DNA from: Verrucomicrobiales bacterium
GTDB taxonomy: Bacteria > Verrucomicrobiota > Verrucomicrobiia > Limisphaerales > JAYPXF01
Reading direction: 5' to 3'
Length of the DNA stretch: 56,749 bases
Assembly: GCA_002715965.1 (NCBI GenBank)
Contig: PBAL01000064.1
Coordinates: 1-56,749, forward strand
The notes beneath the pieces are model-generated. The model searched no databases. It was given only the letters and a program-made list of their open reading frames with translations, and was not told where the DNA came from. Shown here in pieces: positions 36,201 through 43,481 of this stretch; position 1 is the stretch's first letter; each line of letters opens with the position of its first letter. The position numbers and the translations under genes are program-made.

Positions 36201-37870
36201 TTGGAAAAGCTGGTCAAGATGCACACATAGATTTCCCCAGTTACAGTAGCAGAATTCACACCATAGACTTCTGGAACGGCGATCCGGAAAAACATGAGTG
36301 GCAAGCCCAAGTCGGAAGTAGAGACGGTGACGGTGCTGGTGCGTATGGAGTTATAGGTGCCATCGCTACCGCTACGTTTAACAACTCAGTGACTTTTGAC
36401 ACCTCACAAAGGGTTGGTATGGGATCTGAATCCTCGTTTAATGGAGGGATGACCAATAGAAAAACTGTTCAAAAACCAACTTGGGGAGGTAGCAACAGAA
36501 GTAACTATGACGATCACGGTACAACTCAACTTTGGGCTACCATCTACGGTGCTTGGCCAAGAGATCAGCTAATATATGATGTAAGGTATTTCTGTGTACA
36601 CCACTTTAATGAATACCCACTACTAGAAGGGTTTACTATCGAGAATACTCTCCTTAAAACGCTGCAATTTGGAGACCCCTCAAGAGATAGCCTTGGAAAT
36701 TTTCCGTATCGAGATACCGGTCTTGTCCCTGTAGCATTCCCTAGAAGAATAGGCAACACCTTAAATGAATTTTATATTAACCTCATTCATACTAGAGCGT
36801 TGGTTAGGGATGCTGATGGAGAACTAGTAGAGAATCTTCTTGATACTGATGGTGATGGTGTTGATGAGACAGTTTTTAATCAAATAGATTTTGCTAACAG
36901 AACATTTGATGTAGACCTAATAACCCCAACTAGATTTGGTCCCGATGGTCAAGCGGCACAAACATGTGCGACTGGATGTATAGTTTACTCTGACGCGACC
37001 ATTGAGGAAGGTGTAGAAAAGGACAAGATGCTCCTTAAGAAATACTGGAATATAGATACCCGCCGCGTTGGTAAACTACTGCCCTACCGTTACAATAGAA
37101 CCATGCTAACCACGCCGTTTCCTTCTGGTAAAGAAATCAGACTAGATGATCCTAACTTTGTGATCTTGCGTAGCGATTTACCGGAGGAAGGCCTTCAAGC
37201 CAATGACCCACTTCTACACAATAAGTTGGTATTGATAGGTTCGGGGTCTAACTATAGAGTTGGAGACTTGGTTGGTAATGTTGGCAAAGGTCTTAGAATG
37301 GGCGTTACAGAGGTTACTTCCGCTCAAATAGACGGCGAAACTGTTAATGGTATTATTTCTAAGGTAAAAGTGTTTAACCCCGCTGATAATGTCGAGTTTA
37401 CACACGCATCGCCCTCTGAAACCTTAATTACCAGACAATCTCAAGCAAACGCCCTGAGAGTCACAACCATCTCTTCAATAGACCCACAAAATGCAGGAGG
37501 GTTTGAAGGGTTTTTCACAAATGCGATGGTCAGTGGAATTACGGAGATAGACCAAAAACCCCTGTTTATAGATGGAGATGAAGGAAGATTCATACAATTA
37601 AGTGCTAATTCAGACAGTACAAGCACTCAAATAAGGGAGGGTGCCCAAAATAACCCTAGATTTGGTTTTACTGACACGCCAAACCTGAAAAGCGTTTCTG
37701 TGCAAGAAGAACAAAGATCGCCAAATAGAAAATATGATATATTCTTCCATTTTCATAACGATATTACCCACACGTTTGCAGATTCTGAATACGGCGGCTT
37801 CCTAAACGGTGGAGATGGCATATCAATTCTAGCTGAACAATTTATAGAAACTAAAATTTCTGGAACATAA
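33239..37870 (+). CDS. Large virion structural protein (baseplate or fibre)
   Basis: A 1543-residue protein with a good ribosome binding site (AGGAGAGGA) nine bases after the upstream stop. It is acidic and beta-rich, with many aromatic residues. The N-terminal 50 residues carry PNIKSPERDFHIIKTDHPY and GLGVFTTGDFITWM, which could be an attachment region. A DxDxDG-like loop (DTDGDGVDE, about residue 1202) suggests one calcium site. There is no obvious enzymatic motif and no long repeat. I do not recognise the family. Order in the operon (after the hub-like gene, before the final promoter) fits a baseplate wedge or tail-fibre protein. Confidence 0.45.
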   Translation: MTSPFTTPNIKSPERDFHIIKTDHPYMRAIGLGVFTTGDFITWMNQRKPDNPDVYKNRHLIRGLVDDDGNAIANPFDVVLGVDNEDDTDDEGNKAWGSWLGWRRDRGTGRYEKQHVDSWSWSFEGADITYTDADLFYRPHWSLSGTVSDGVEIVSQTDTSIVLHIDDVSDSNNVLTQVEELKTPSKIVNIIQLNRFINDFKLELPKSDWKKTNFDHVKILATDKYITDIKGSKFGYVDFYADITFVIDLAEGGIQCDKTDRVNFRLYLYDDAYSRGPAKEIILKQPKFAGYKTDSLGRSHGGVIDGEFQPVDVTDPKQQSVGELQKAWNPYTKKWESGTQNMMAKTVHDIDAAFNNPTVDSLVDSNIKQDLDGDPNRHFVPSSGLVMPIEMQNGNPMQWQPNYASPSGCREEDHANKKAQVTAFNFNPLKAYEKDTLVMLSQIGGVWHISDMGSGVVPKDKPVEAVFDGKWEFTYAATNSNSFFKVYDSTEAALINQAGPFYGELVEDEHPDVALYAAGPQTKAIRESIQDADPLEMERSFHLMYYFDDELNNHTIVPATQTKPEKRVSGVTYNDQFSTIGQKQLFSMNGWYQFTSFDFMDRDIAGNRRVGNALATTQARLNAANKDIPEGNFEGEPWPQAGHSGPFFGCVFPDGYSLNDTRFYVDGRNWVVSSESNQYTNSAQTNLYTDAFFGYEPNLYTTAFDGDTLPFSDPDTGADLDPPVYKPTRSINRRSVADANPEVDLTEDGKNTYQRNSAAYEPSMFYMSEQGKHDLKMLPADIATNASPDGENGGPIQNIHALDRLHGIYTGEPLRLRSKVPFLEKYWLRKNDPAGTAVNDKIFTNKNESAFDFKPKTPTKIQFRPLKMGTYAQFYRGSFTNAEMYRGEDLYLKSLGRSAIVNGDDTEITSRAAYSAEVNRLLFDTDEQNEGAASSYSRGRERILIDHRHRKYIYNDKKGLLYNSDITFRAANYTGEGVPQFFAADEVFGKAGQDAHIDFPSYSSRIHTIDFWNGDPEKHEWQAQVGSRDGDGAGAYGVIGAIATATFNNSVTFDTSQRVGMGSESSFNGGMTNRKTVQKPTWGGSNRSNYDDHGTTQLWATIYGAWPRDQLIYDVRYFCVHHFNEYPLLEGFTIENTLLKTLQFGDPSRDSLGNFPYRDTGLVPVAFPRRIGNTLNEFYINLIHTRALVRDADGELVENLLDTDGDGVDETVFNQIDFANRTFDVDLITPTRFGPDGQAAQTCATGCIVYSDATIEEGVEKDKMLLKKYWNIDTRRVGKLLPYRYNRTMLTTPFPSGKEIRLDDPNFVILRSDLPEEGLQANDPLLHNKLVLIGSGSNYRVGDLVGNVGKGLRMGVTEVTSAQIDGETVNGIISKVKVFNPADNVEFTHASPSETLITRQSQANALRVTTISSIDPQNAGGFEGFFTNAMVSGITEIDQKPLFIDGDEGRFIQLSANSDSTSTQIREGAQNNPRFGFTDTPNLKSVSVQEEQRSPNRKYDIFFHFHNDITHTFADSEYGGFLNGGDGISILAEQFIETKISGT

Positions 37871-37883
37871 AACAATTTTCGTG

Positions 37884-37889
37884 TATAAT
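37884..37889 (+). promoter_or_regulatory. Promoter-like -10 element (TATAAT) before the last + strand gene
   Basis: TATAAT inside GTGTATAATT (37881-37890), the same ten bases that precede the tail tube gene at 2296-2305. It lies 41 bases before the start codon of the next gene, in a 54-base gap, with AAAGGAGA (37908-37915) serving as ribosome binding site. No -35 box is clear. Confidence 0.45.
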
Positions 37890-37924
37890 TATATACAATG
37901 AACCTTTAAAGGAGACTTTTTATT

Positions 37925-38701
37925 ATGGCTACGATTACATTTCATGCTAATAATGCTGAACATATACTTGCCTCACAATACCAAAATGATCCTACATTAA
38001 TTAATCACGGTGCCGCTTCAGGGCTGGGATTTTTTGGTGCCGGATTTGGTTTATCTGTACCGGTTGGCCAGTATCAACAACAAACATACGTTACAAATAG
38101 TACGGGTACTGCCTCTGGTATACAGTGCCAAAACACCAGATATGGCGATACTTCTGCTGATTCTGCCTCCATGCCAAACAGCGGACTGTTTTATGGAAAT
38201 GATGGGGCGGTCATTGGTAACTCTGGACTTCCAAACTTTCAAGCACCCCTCAGAATAAGATTTTCTCACGACGAAAAAGTTAGGGTGCAGAACTGCAAAC
38301 TACGAATTTTTAATAGATCCAATATCAATACCCACGCAGACGGTGTAGAGACTAGGGTTTACGAAGTGAGGCGACCTCACCCCGTGAAAAATCAGTTCAA
38401 TGCTACATCAGGACCGCTTAGTTTCAGGGGCAACTCTGGTCACGGTTGGACTAGATGGGTTGAGGGAACAGATATGGTAGATCTGAATTTCACCTCAAGT
38501 CCCGGTATGAGCGGAACTAACACCTCTAGTGATGACGGCTTACCATCAACTGCTGGAGATGGCTACAAGAACTGGCTGACTAATGAAGGTTCTTCTCACA
38601 GATCGACCCTACACGACTGGTATGTAGCTATTTCAGCTTCTCCTAGTGAGATAGGGTCTAAGACTGACTTTGGAATGTATTTTACCGTAGAGTACCTATA
38701 G
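37925..38701 (+). CDS. Virion-associated protein with its own promoter
   Basis: A 258-residue, strand-rich protein ending the + strand block. It has a Gly-rich N-terminal third (GAASGLGFFGAGFGL), a short cluster with Cys at about residues 63 and 123, and strands such as RIRFSHDEKVRVQN and DWYVAISASPSEIGS. There is no signal peptide. Its own promoter-like element and strong ribosome binding site suggest high expression, as for an abundant decoration, collar or fibre protein. I do not recognise the family. It is followed by a terminator (38738-38761). Confidence 0.5.
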   Translation: MATITFHANNAEHILASQYQNDPTLINHGAASGLGFFGAGFGLSVPVGQYQQQTYVTNSTGTASGIQCQNTRYGDTSADSASMPNSGLFYGNDGAVIGNSGLPNFQAPLRIRFSHDEKVRVQNCKLRIFNRSNINTHADGVETRVYEVRRPHPVKNQFNATSGPLSFRGNSGHGWTRWVEGTDMVDLNFTSSPGMSGTNTSSDDGLPSTAGDGYKNWLTNEGSSHRSTLHDWYVAISASPSEIGSKTDFGMYFTVEYL

Positions 38702-38737
38702 GGTTTACGGCTTAGTTTTTTAAAGGTTCAAAAGAAA

Positions 38738-38761
38738 AAGGGGTGGTTTTGGCCACCCCTT
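38738..38761. terminator. Bidirectional intrinsic terminator between convergent blocks
   Basis: AAGGGGTGG (38738-38746) pairs perfectly with CCACCCCTT (38753-38761) around a six-base loop. Read on the minus strand, the stem is followed by TTTTTCTTTTG, a good U-tract. Read on the plus strand, CTTCGTTTTC follows, a weaker tract. It lies in the 80-base gap between convergent stops and so ends both blocks. Confidence 0.8.
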
Positions 38762-38781
38762 CTTCGTTTTCTCCTTTGTTA

Positions 38782-39114
38782 TTATTCGTTCTTTTCAGTT
38801 TTAGGGTTCCACTTGACCCAACCTCTGTCGGGCAACCAGTTGTCGCCATCTTTCCTCTTCGGAAATAGACCACCTCCCTTCTTATGAGAACCAAAGGATA
38901 GTTTCGCTCCGCAATCCATGCAGCGTAGTTCGTAATATAGATTATCATCTACATTTCTTACTACAAAACGCAGATTGTCAGAGCCACATTTTCCACATGT
39001 AGTTTCTTCAAACACCTCCTGAAACCTTGCGATTCCAGCAAAGATGTCTCTTTGAGAGTCGCCCTCTATTTCTACATTGATGCGACCATTTCTCGTTTTA
39101 TAATTGACCTTCAT
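38782..39114 (-). CDS. Zinc-ribbon protein, possible recombination partner
   Basis: A 110-residue protein with a strong ribosome binding site (GGAGGTAATA) just after the upstream stop. It has two Cys pairs, C-G-K-C (residues 40-43) and C-M-D-C (residues 65-68), separated by a strand-rich linker, which is the pattern of a zinc ribbon. The N-terminal 38 residues look like two strands and a helix (KVNYKTRNGRINVEIEGD), perhaps a small separate domain. After the ribbon comes a basic glycine-rich stretch (HKKGGGLFPKRKDGDNW). It is the last gene of the minus block, directly behind the annealing-like protein, and could bind nucleic acid with it. A more specific role is not supported. Confidence 0.6.
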   Translation of the reverse strand: MKVNYKTRNGRINVEIEGDSQRDIFAGIARFQEVFEETTCGKCGSDNLRFVVRNVDDNLYYELRCMDCGAKLSFGSHKKGGGLFPKRKDGDNWLPDRGWVKWNPKTEKNE

Positions 39115-39116
39115 TA

Positions 39117-39869
39117 TTACCTCCAGTCTTCTGAATACCCAGTGATATCATCTGGCACACTAACGATACCACGCTGGTAATCGTTTAATTTCTCTATCGC
39201 TAAACTAGCTTGACGTTTTGTCACCTTTCTCTTCACAGATGTATTCAATACATTTTGGAAGAACTCAGCACCATTAATGTCTAGCTGTCTGCATTTACTA
39301 TCAACAAAGTTTGCTTGAGCGTCAGTCATTCTGTCTGAGTCGTCATACTCTCCTTCAGTTGCGACCTTGCTAGTTTGACTAATACTCCGTACAATACTTG
39401 CTGTATCCTTTTTCGTCATCTCCTCAGCAGCCACAGTACGCAATCTAAGAGCCTTTCTTAAAGCCCTTCCCTCCGCACGTGTTGCTGCTGTAGCGGTGTT
39501 AAAAACGCAAAACATGTCGTCTGTGTTGCCTTCCCAACTGTCAGCTACATCAGAAAAGACAGAGCCGTCTCCAAACACAACCTCCCAGATTACGGTAGAT
39601 CTACCTACCCCGTTCCCATCACTAGGTGGAAATACCTGTGTGGGCCTACTGGAAACGATTTGCCCTAAAACTAGCTCTGACACCCTCCGTAGTCCAGCAC
39701 ACGTTGGTCTACCATCAAAGAGTTCGTTATCAGCGAATAGCCCCAAAACATAGTCATTCCACTCAGGAGAAGTAATTGAAGGCTGATTCTCATCTACAAT
39801 TACATCTTTTACGCTGGTGTCGGTGTTTGATGGCGTTTCCAATTCAACATTTTCAAATAAATCTGTCAT
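39117..39869 (-). CDS. Possible single-strand annealing protein (Rad52-like)
   Basis: A 250-residue protein. Residues about 33-150 show a helix, a GLRRVSELVLGQI-type helix and strand, and an ATRAEGRALRKALRLR helix. The last of these resembles the A-x-(T/A)-(K/R)-A-x-(G/A)-R-A-(L/I/V)-x-x-A-L-x-L helix of Rad52-type annealing proteins such as Erf and Sak. The C-terminal part (about 180-235) is a small helical bundle, with DAQANFVDSKCRQLDI and TKRQASLAIEKL, of the sort often appended to such proteins. Position between a nuclease gene and a zinc-ribbon gene agrees with a recombination role. This is a fold-level guess, and a different DNA-binding or unknown function is possible. GAGG precedes its start, which overlaps the upstream stop (TAATG). 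Confidence 0.4.
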   Translation of the reverse strand: MTDLFENVELETPSNTDTSVKDVIVDENQPSITSPEWNDYVLGLFADNELFDGRPTCAGLRRVSELVLGQIVSSRPTQVFPPSDGNGVGRSTVIWEVVFGDGSVFSDVADSWEGNTDDMFCVFNTATAATRAEGRALRKALRLRTVAAEEMTKKDTASIVRSISQTSKVATEGEYDDSDRMTDAQANFVDSKCRQLDINGAEFFQNVLNTSVKRKVTKRQASLAIEKLNDYQRGIVSVPDDITGYSEDWR

Positions 39870-40633
39870 TATTCAACCTCTATAAAACGTTTCGATCTTT
39901 TAGGAAATTTAGTTTTTACACTGCTCAATACTTCTTCTACGGTTTCAATGATCTCCTCCTTTTTACTTAAAGATTCTTGGCCAAGGGATTTTACTCTTAT
40001 CACGACATAACCACGACTAAGCAATGATCCGCTTTTTCTAAGGTCTGCGTTGATCTGTTTCTGCAACTTTTCCTCGCCCCATATCGGTAAGAAATGAGAA
40101 GGTCCATCTACCTCTATTATAGTCTTCAACTCAGGAATATACAAGTCTATTTCCAGATTTTCAGCGGGAATAATTAGTTCATGCATTTTTACAGAATATC
40201 CGGCTTTTTGTAGCCTTGATTGTATAAACTTCTCTAGTTTAGAGCCTTCTGTTGCGGCAGTTCTGATCGCGGCTATCCCCTTGGAACGCATATTTTCTTT
40301 CTGCTCACTGGTCATTTTTTTCCAATTATCTTTTGCTATTTTTGCACGTTTCGCTCTTTCGCTGTCGCTCATCTCTTCCCAGTAGCCCACTAAGCCACTA
40401 CTTATCTTGATCTTCTCTTCCCTTGATCTTGTTTTACCCATTGTTGGATGAGAACTTCTGCCCTTTTCCAGAGCTACTTTCTGTGCTTCGCTTTTGTTTT
40501 TTAATTCATAGCCGTGTTTAATTAATGTCCGCCTTATCTTATTAGGATAAGTTTTCATTCGTTTAGCTATTTCATATGTACTGTGGTCATCTTCATTATA
40601 TAGTTTGATGACTTTCTTATCAAAATCGTTCAT
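39869..40633 (-). CDS. Free-standing homing endonuclease candidate (EDxHD, Vsr-like)
   Basis: A 254-residue protein with three parts. Residues 1-45 form a helix-turn-helix (STYEIAKRMKTYPNKIRRTL). Residues 55-125 are a basic NUMOD3-like DNA-binding stretch (HPTMGKTRS, EKIKISSGL, YWEEMS). Residues 130-215 form the nuclease: Glu134, Asp163 in IDLYIP, then IIEVDGPSHF with His180, then Asp197 in INADLRKSG. This fits the E-D-x-H-D order of Vsr-like homing endonucleases such as I-Bth0305I. Such genes move into phage genomes and cut homologous sites lacking them. It sits between the glycan genes and the annealing-like gene, overlapping both neighbours by a few bases. A non-mobile Vsr-like nuclease is an alternative. 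Confidence 0.65.
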   Translation of the reverse strand: MNDFDKKVIKLYNEDDHSTYEIAKRMKTYPNKIRRTLIKHGYELKNKSEAQKVALEKGRSSHPTMGKTRSREEKIKISSGLVGYWEEMSDSERAKRAKIAKDNWKKMTSEQKENMRSKGIAAIRTAATEGSKLEKFIQSRLQKAGYSVKMHELIIPAENLEIDLYIPELKTIIEVDGPSHFLPIWGEEKLQKQINADLRKSGSLLSRGYVVIRVKSLGQESLSKKEEIIETVEEVLSSVKTKFPKRSKRFIEVE

Positions 40634-41073
40634 GATAACACCTTAATTATATCCTTTACTGAAAAATTTTCTAAGACGAGCGGCTTGTTAGCGGTTAGTC
40701 TGTAAACTTCATCTGCGTCTTCTTGACTTTTAGTTATGACTGGAATCTTATCGGAAATCGCCATTAATTCAAAAATATCAGAAGTCCCGCCCGTGAGAGG
40801 CGAGTATAAGTAAGCTAGTTTAAATTTGTTTACAATATTTGCCGCCCTAGCTACATTTTGTAGGGAGGTCGCCACTAGTAGACCAGTAAAGCTCCATATG
40901 TCGGCAGAATTGAACATACCAAACCTGCTCTGTGTTGGGTTAAAGTCTACATTATTGTAGAATACACTAGCATCCTCCACATCGTTTTCTTCTACGGCTT
41001 TATTGAGAGCCTTGTATATTTCAGTGTTTTGAGGTGTGCCGCCATTCGTCTCTAAGTAAAATCCGACATGCAT
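40630..41073 (-). CDS. Short glycosyltransferase-like protein or fragment
   Basis: 147 residues from the ATG at 41073; an ATG two codons upstream (41079) overlaps the previous stop but has its ribosome binding site too close. The segment GGTSDIFELMAISDKIPVIT (about residues 94-113) matches the C-terminal donor-binding signature of GT-B enzymes (G-x-x-x-x-(F/P)-E-L-M-A-x-x-x-P-V-I). The protein is too short to hold two Rossmann domains. It could be a lone C-terminal domain that pairs with a partner, or a remnant of a larger gene. It overlaps the homing endonuclease gene by four bases. Confidence 0.4.
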   Translation of the reverse strand: MHVGFYLETNGGTPQNTEIYKALNKAVEENDVEDASVFYNNVDFNPTQSRFGMFNSADIWSFTGLLVATSLQNVARAANIVNKFKLAYLYSPLTGGTSDIFELMAISDKIPVITKSQEDADEVYRLTANKPLVLENFSVKDIIKVLS

Positions 41074-41075
41074 AT

Positions 41076-41921
41076 TCATTCTCCCTTGTAGAGTTTTAAT
41101 ATTTTTTTAATTCGTTGTTTGTATGTATGTTGTTTTGCTAGTTTTAAACCTTGCTGCTCTATAGACTTTCTTTTTTCTTCATTGTTTAATATGTCCTTTG
41201 TTTTGTCTACCATCTGCTCTAAGTTGCTATATATTAGGCAGTTTTCACCATCTTTAAAGCCAAGGGAGTCAATATGCTCATTGTAAGATGTCAAGAGGCA
41301 AGTTCCACAACCTATAGTCTCAAAATTTCTATAGTTTATATCTATACTTATATTAGCATTCCAGTGCACCTTGTATAAATTAATCGCTTTTACCATGTCG
41401 TTACCAATAACAAATTCATCTAACTTAAAATTAAATGAGTTCGCCACAATGGATATGAGTTGTGCTCTATTTACTATGTTGCCACAAAATCCTACGTCAT
41501 ATACTTTTTCTAAGTTTAAGGGTTTTATTACCTCGTCGTCGTAGCAGTTAGGGAACCAAACAGATTGTGCGTTACAGAATTCCGGTGTTGCTTGAAGAAT
41601 TAGGTCATAATTACCTTCATTCGCTGTTTTTAGGTACGATTCAATACCTTTTACGTGGGCGTCAATAGACCACAGAAATTTTTTAGTTTGAACTGTAGCT
41701 AGATTGGGAACCCAACCTGTCTGGTCGTAATTTTCTAAATTTATAATTAAGTCGTATGACTCATAATCCGGCTGTATATATGGCAAATAACCGTCATGAC
41801 CTAGACCCCAAACGTCCGCCTTGTACTCATGATGCTCAAATGCCCTTTGTAAGCAAAAGCATTCTCGATATATACGGTTTTGTTCGTGTCTACCGTTTTC
41901 TTGTATCAGCAGTACCTTCAT
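41076..41921 (-). CDS. CgeB-like glycosyltransferase (GT-B)
   Basis: 281 residues from the ATG at 41921, which overlaps the upstream stop as ATGA; the longer frame starts seven codons earlier without support. It starts MKVLLIQENGRHEQNR, a strand-loop-helix typical of GT-B folds. The middle has SVWFPNCYD and VGFCGN, the start of the second Rossmann domain. The C-terminal end has NFETIGCGTCLLTSYN, then LYSNLEQMVDKTKDIL and a helix before the end. That order (RNFE-x-x-(A/G)-CG, LL-T, D-x-x-(E/D)-L-x-x-K) is seen in CgeB/DUF3880-type transferases. It probably adds a sugar to an unknown acceptor. Confidence 0.65.
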   Translation of the reverse strand: MKVLLIQENGRHEQNRIYRECFCLQRAFEHHEYKADVWGLGHDGYLPYIQPDYESYDLIINLENYDQTGWVPNLATVQTKKFLWSIDAHVKGIESYLKTANEGNYDLILQATPEFCNAQSVWFPNCYDDEVIKPLNLEKVYDVGFCGNIVNRAQLISIVANSFNFKLDEFVIGNDMVKAINLYKVHWNANISIDINYRNFETIGCGTCLLTSYNEHIDSLGFKDGENCLIYSNLEQMVDKTKDILNNEEKRKSIEQQGLKLAKQHTYKQRIKKILKLYKGE

Positions 41922-42844
41922 TTTTTCATCCTTAAGAACCACTCTATGGTATTTTTAAGACCAGTTTGAAAGTCTGTTTTTGCCTCAAATCCTAGCCTAG
42001 CCTTTGCACGGGCAGTATCTAGACATCTACGAGGCTGTCCGTCTGGCTTGTCGGATTCCCAAATTATGTCCCCCTCAAACCCCATTTGCTCACCGATCTC
42101 CATAACAAGATCCATTATTTTTATTTCTTCACCGGTTCCAATATTGATTGGTTCTAGACTAACATCGGTTGTGATAGCCTTTGCGATTGCCTCCACACAA
42201 TCTGGTGCGTACAAAAATTCTCTGGAAGCCTGTCCAGTACCCCAAACCCTGACTTGCCGATCCCCATTCTTTATGGCGTTATAAAACTTCAAAATAAGGG
42301 CGGGTATTACATGGCTGCTCGTGAGATTAAAATGATCGTGTGGGCCGTACATATTCACAGGAATCAAGTTTGCACCTCTCATTTTATATTGTTCGCCATA
42401 AGTCTCTAATAGCTTCATTAAAGACTTTTTCGCGATACCATAAGGTGCATTTGTTTCCTCTGGGTAGCCTTCCCATAAGTAACTTTCTAGGAACGGTGTC
42501 GGTGTATGCTTTGGGTAAGCACAAACAGTTCCAAGCAAAACAAACTTTTGCAGCTTCCTGATTCTTGCGTACTCAATAAGGTTTGCACCCATGATAAGAT
42601 TGTCGTACATGAATTTACCGGGATTTTCTTGGTTGGCACCAATACCCCCAACTGAGCCAGCAGCATGAACAATCACATCTGGATTGTAATATTCCAATGC
42701 TTTTCTTACAGCCTGCTGACAACGTAGGTCGTAAGGTTGTGACCCAATAAGGGTGACCTTATATTCCTCGCCTAACAACTTAGGCAAATAATCTTTAATG
42801 TTCTTCCCTAGAAATCCTGTTCCGCCAGTAACCAATACTCTCAT
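41918..42844 (-). CDS. fcl: GDP-L-fucose synthase
   Basis: 308 residues from the ATG at 42844, one base after the upstream stop and behind AAGGAG. The longer frame adds 20 residues with no support. The enzyme turns GDP-4-keto-6-deoxy-D-mannose into GDP-L-fucose with NADPH, by epimerisation and reduction. The Rossmann motif GGTGFLG is at residues 7-13. Thr106, Tyr135 and Lys139 correspond to the Ser/Thr-Tyr-Lys triad of the SDR family. Cys108 and His178 match the two acid/base residues Cys109 and His179 of E. coli Fcl. NMYGPHDHF and RVWGTGQASREFLY are also characteristic. No Gmd enzyme to make its substrate is in the window. Confidence 0.9.
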   Translation of the reverse strand: MRVLVTGGTGFLGKNIKDYLPKLLGEEYKVTLIGSQPYDLRCQQAVRKALEYYNPDVIVHAAGSVGGIGANQENPGKFMYDNLIMGANLIEYARIRKLQKFVLLGTVCAYPKHTPTPFLESYLWEGYPEETNAPYGIAKKSLMKLLETYGEQYKMRGANLIPVNMYGPHDHFNLTSSHVIPALILKFYNAIKNGDRQVRVWGTGQASREFLYAPDCVEAIAKAITTDVSLEPINIGTGEEIKIMDLVMEIGEQMGFEGDIIWESDKPDGQPRRCLDTARAKARLGFEAKTDFQTGLKNTIEWFLRMKK

Positions 42845-42845
42845 T

Positions 42846-43472
42846 CTACAACTCCTTGGGTTCTGGCCTAAAAAAGGTGTTTCCAGCATTCTTTGCATAT
42901 TCAACGTAGCCTATGCTTTGTATGAAGTCTTTAAGCTCATCTTCATCCATGCTGTGCTCTACGCATACTAATGATGGCCTGTTCTTTGACCAGTCATTAG
43001 ACCTTAAAACTTTCATATCTACACCCTCGCAATCGACTGAAAGGAAGTCAACATGATCATATTCTGACAGTAGACTCTTTAAGGTGACGGCTTGAACTTT
43101 GATAGGCTCCTTTTTGAACTTGTCGCCATAAGCACCAATCATTTTCTGTTTGAATTCTTCGGATATAGTTGACGCACAGCTATCTATCCCCTCTGAAAAT
43201 ATATGAAAATCTACGGTCGTCTCTTCATCAAAGCAGGCCACATTTCTTATGGACACGTTATCATCGTTTTCGTAAAGTCTTTCTAGGTTGCTAAAAAACT
43301 CTGGGTGAGGTTCTACTAATAGCCCACGCCACGCGAGATGGTGTATTAAGAATCTAGAATTTGAATATGTTAAACCGTCGCACGCTCCAACATCAACAAT
43401 AACACCTCCTTGCTTTTGTTCAAAAAAGTTTAGAAGTATTTCTTCTTCTCCGTATTGACTGTAAGTAAACAT
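42846..43472 (-). CDS. FkbM-family methyltransferase
   Basis: A 208-residue SAM-dependent methyltransferase. Motif I is VIVDVGACDG (residues 24-33), followed by an Asn/Ser and a region with LLVEPHPEFF (motif II, E as ribose binder). DFLSVDCEGVDMKVLR (about 142-157) is the typical FkbM motif, and a final (C/S)VEHS strand follows. These features identify the Methyltransf_21/FkbM family, which methylates sugars or secondary metabolites. In this cluster it most probably O-methylates a sugar of the glycan. It lies nine bases after the preceding gene and one base before fcl. Confidence 0.85.
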   Translation of the reverse strand: MFTYSQYGEEEILLNFFEQKQGGVIVDVGACDGLTYSNSRFLIHHLAWRGLLVEPHPEFFSNLERLYENDDNVSIRNVACFDEETTVDFHIFSEGIDSCASTISEEFKQKMIGAYGDKFKKEPIKVQAVTLKSLLSEYDHVDFLSVDCEGVDMKVLRSNDWSKNRPSLVCVEHSMDEDELKDFIQSIGYVEYAKNAGNTFFRPEPKEL

Positions 43473-43481
43473 GTAGCCTCC

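Noticed and set aside
38702..38781. Small RNA gene in the gap between convergent blocks
   Set aside because: The gap is 80 bases and mostly consists of the terminator stem with its flanks; no promoter is visible.
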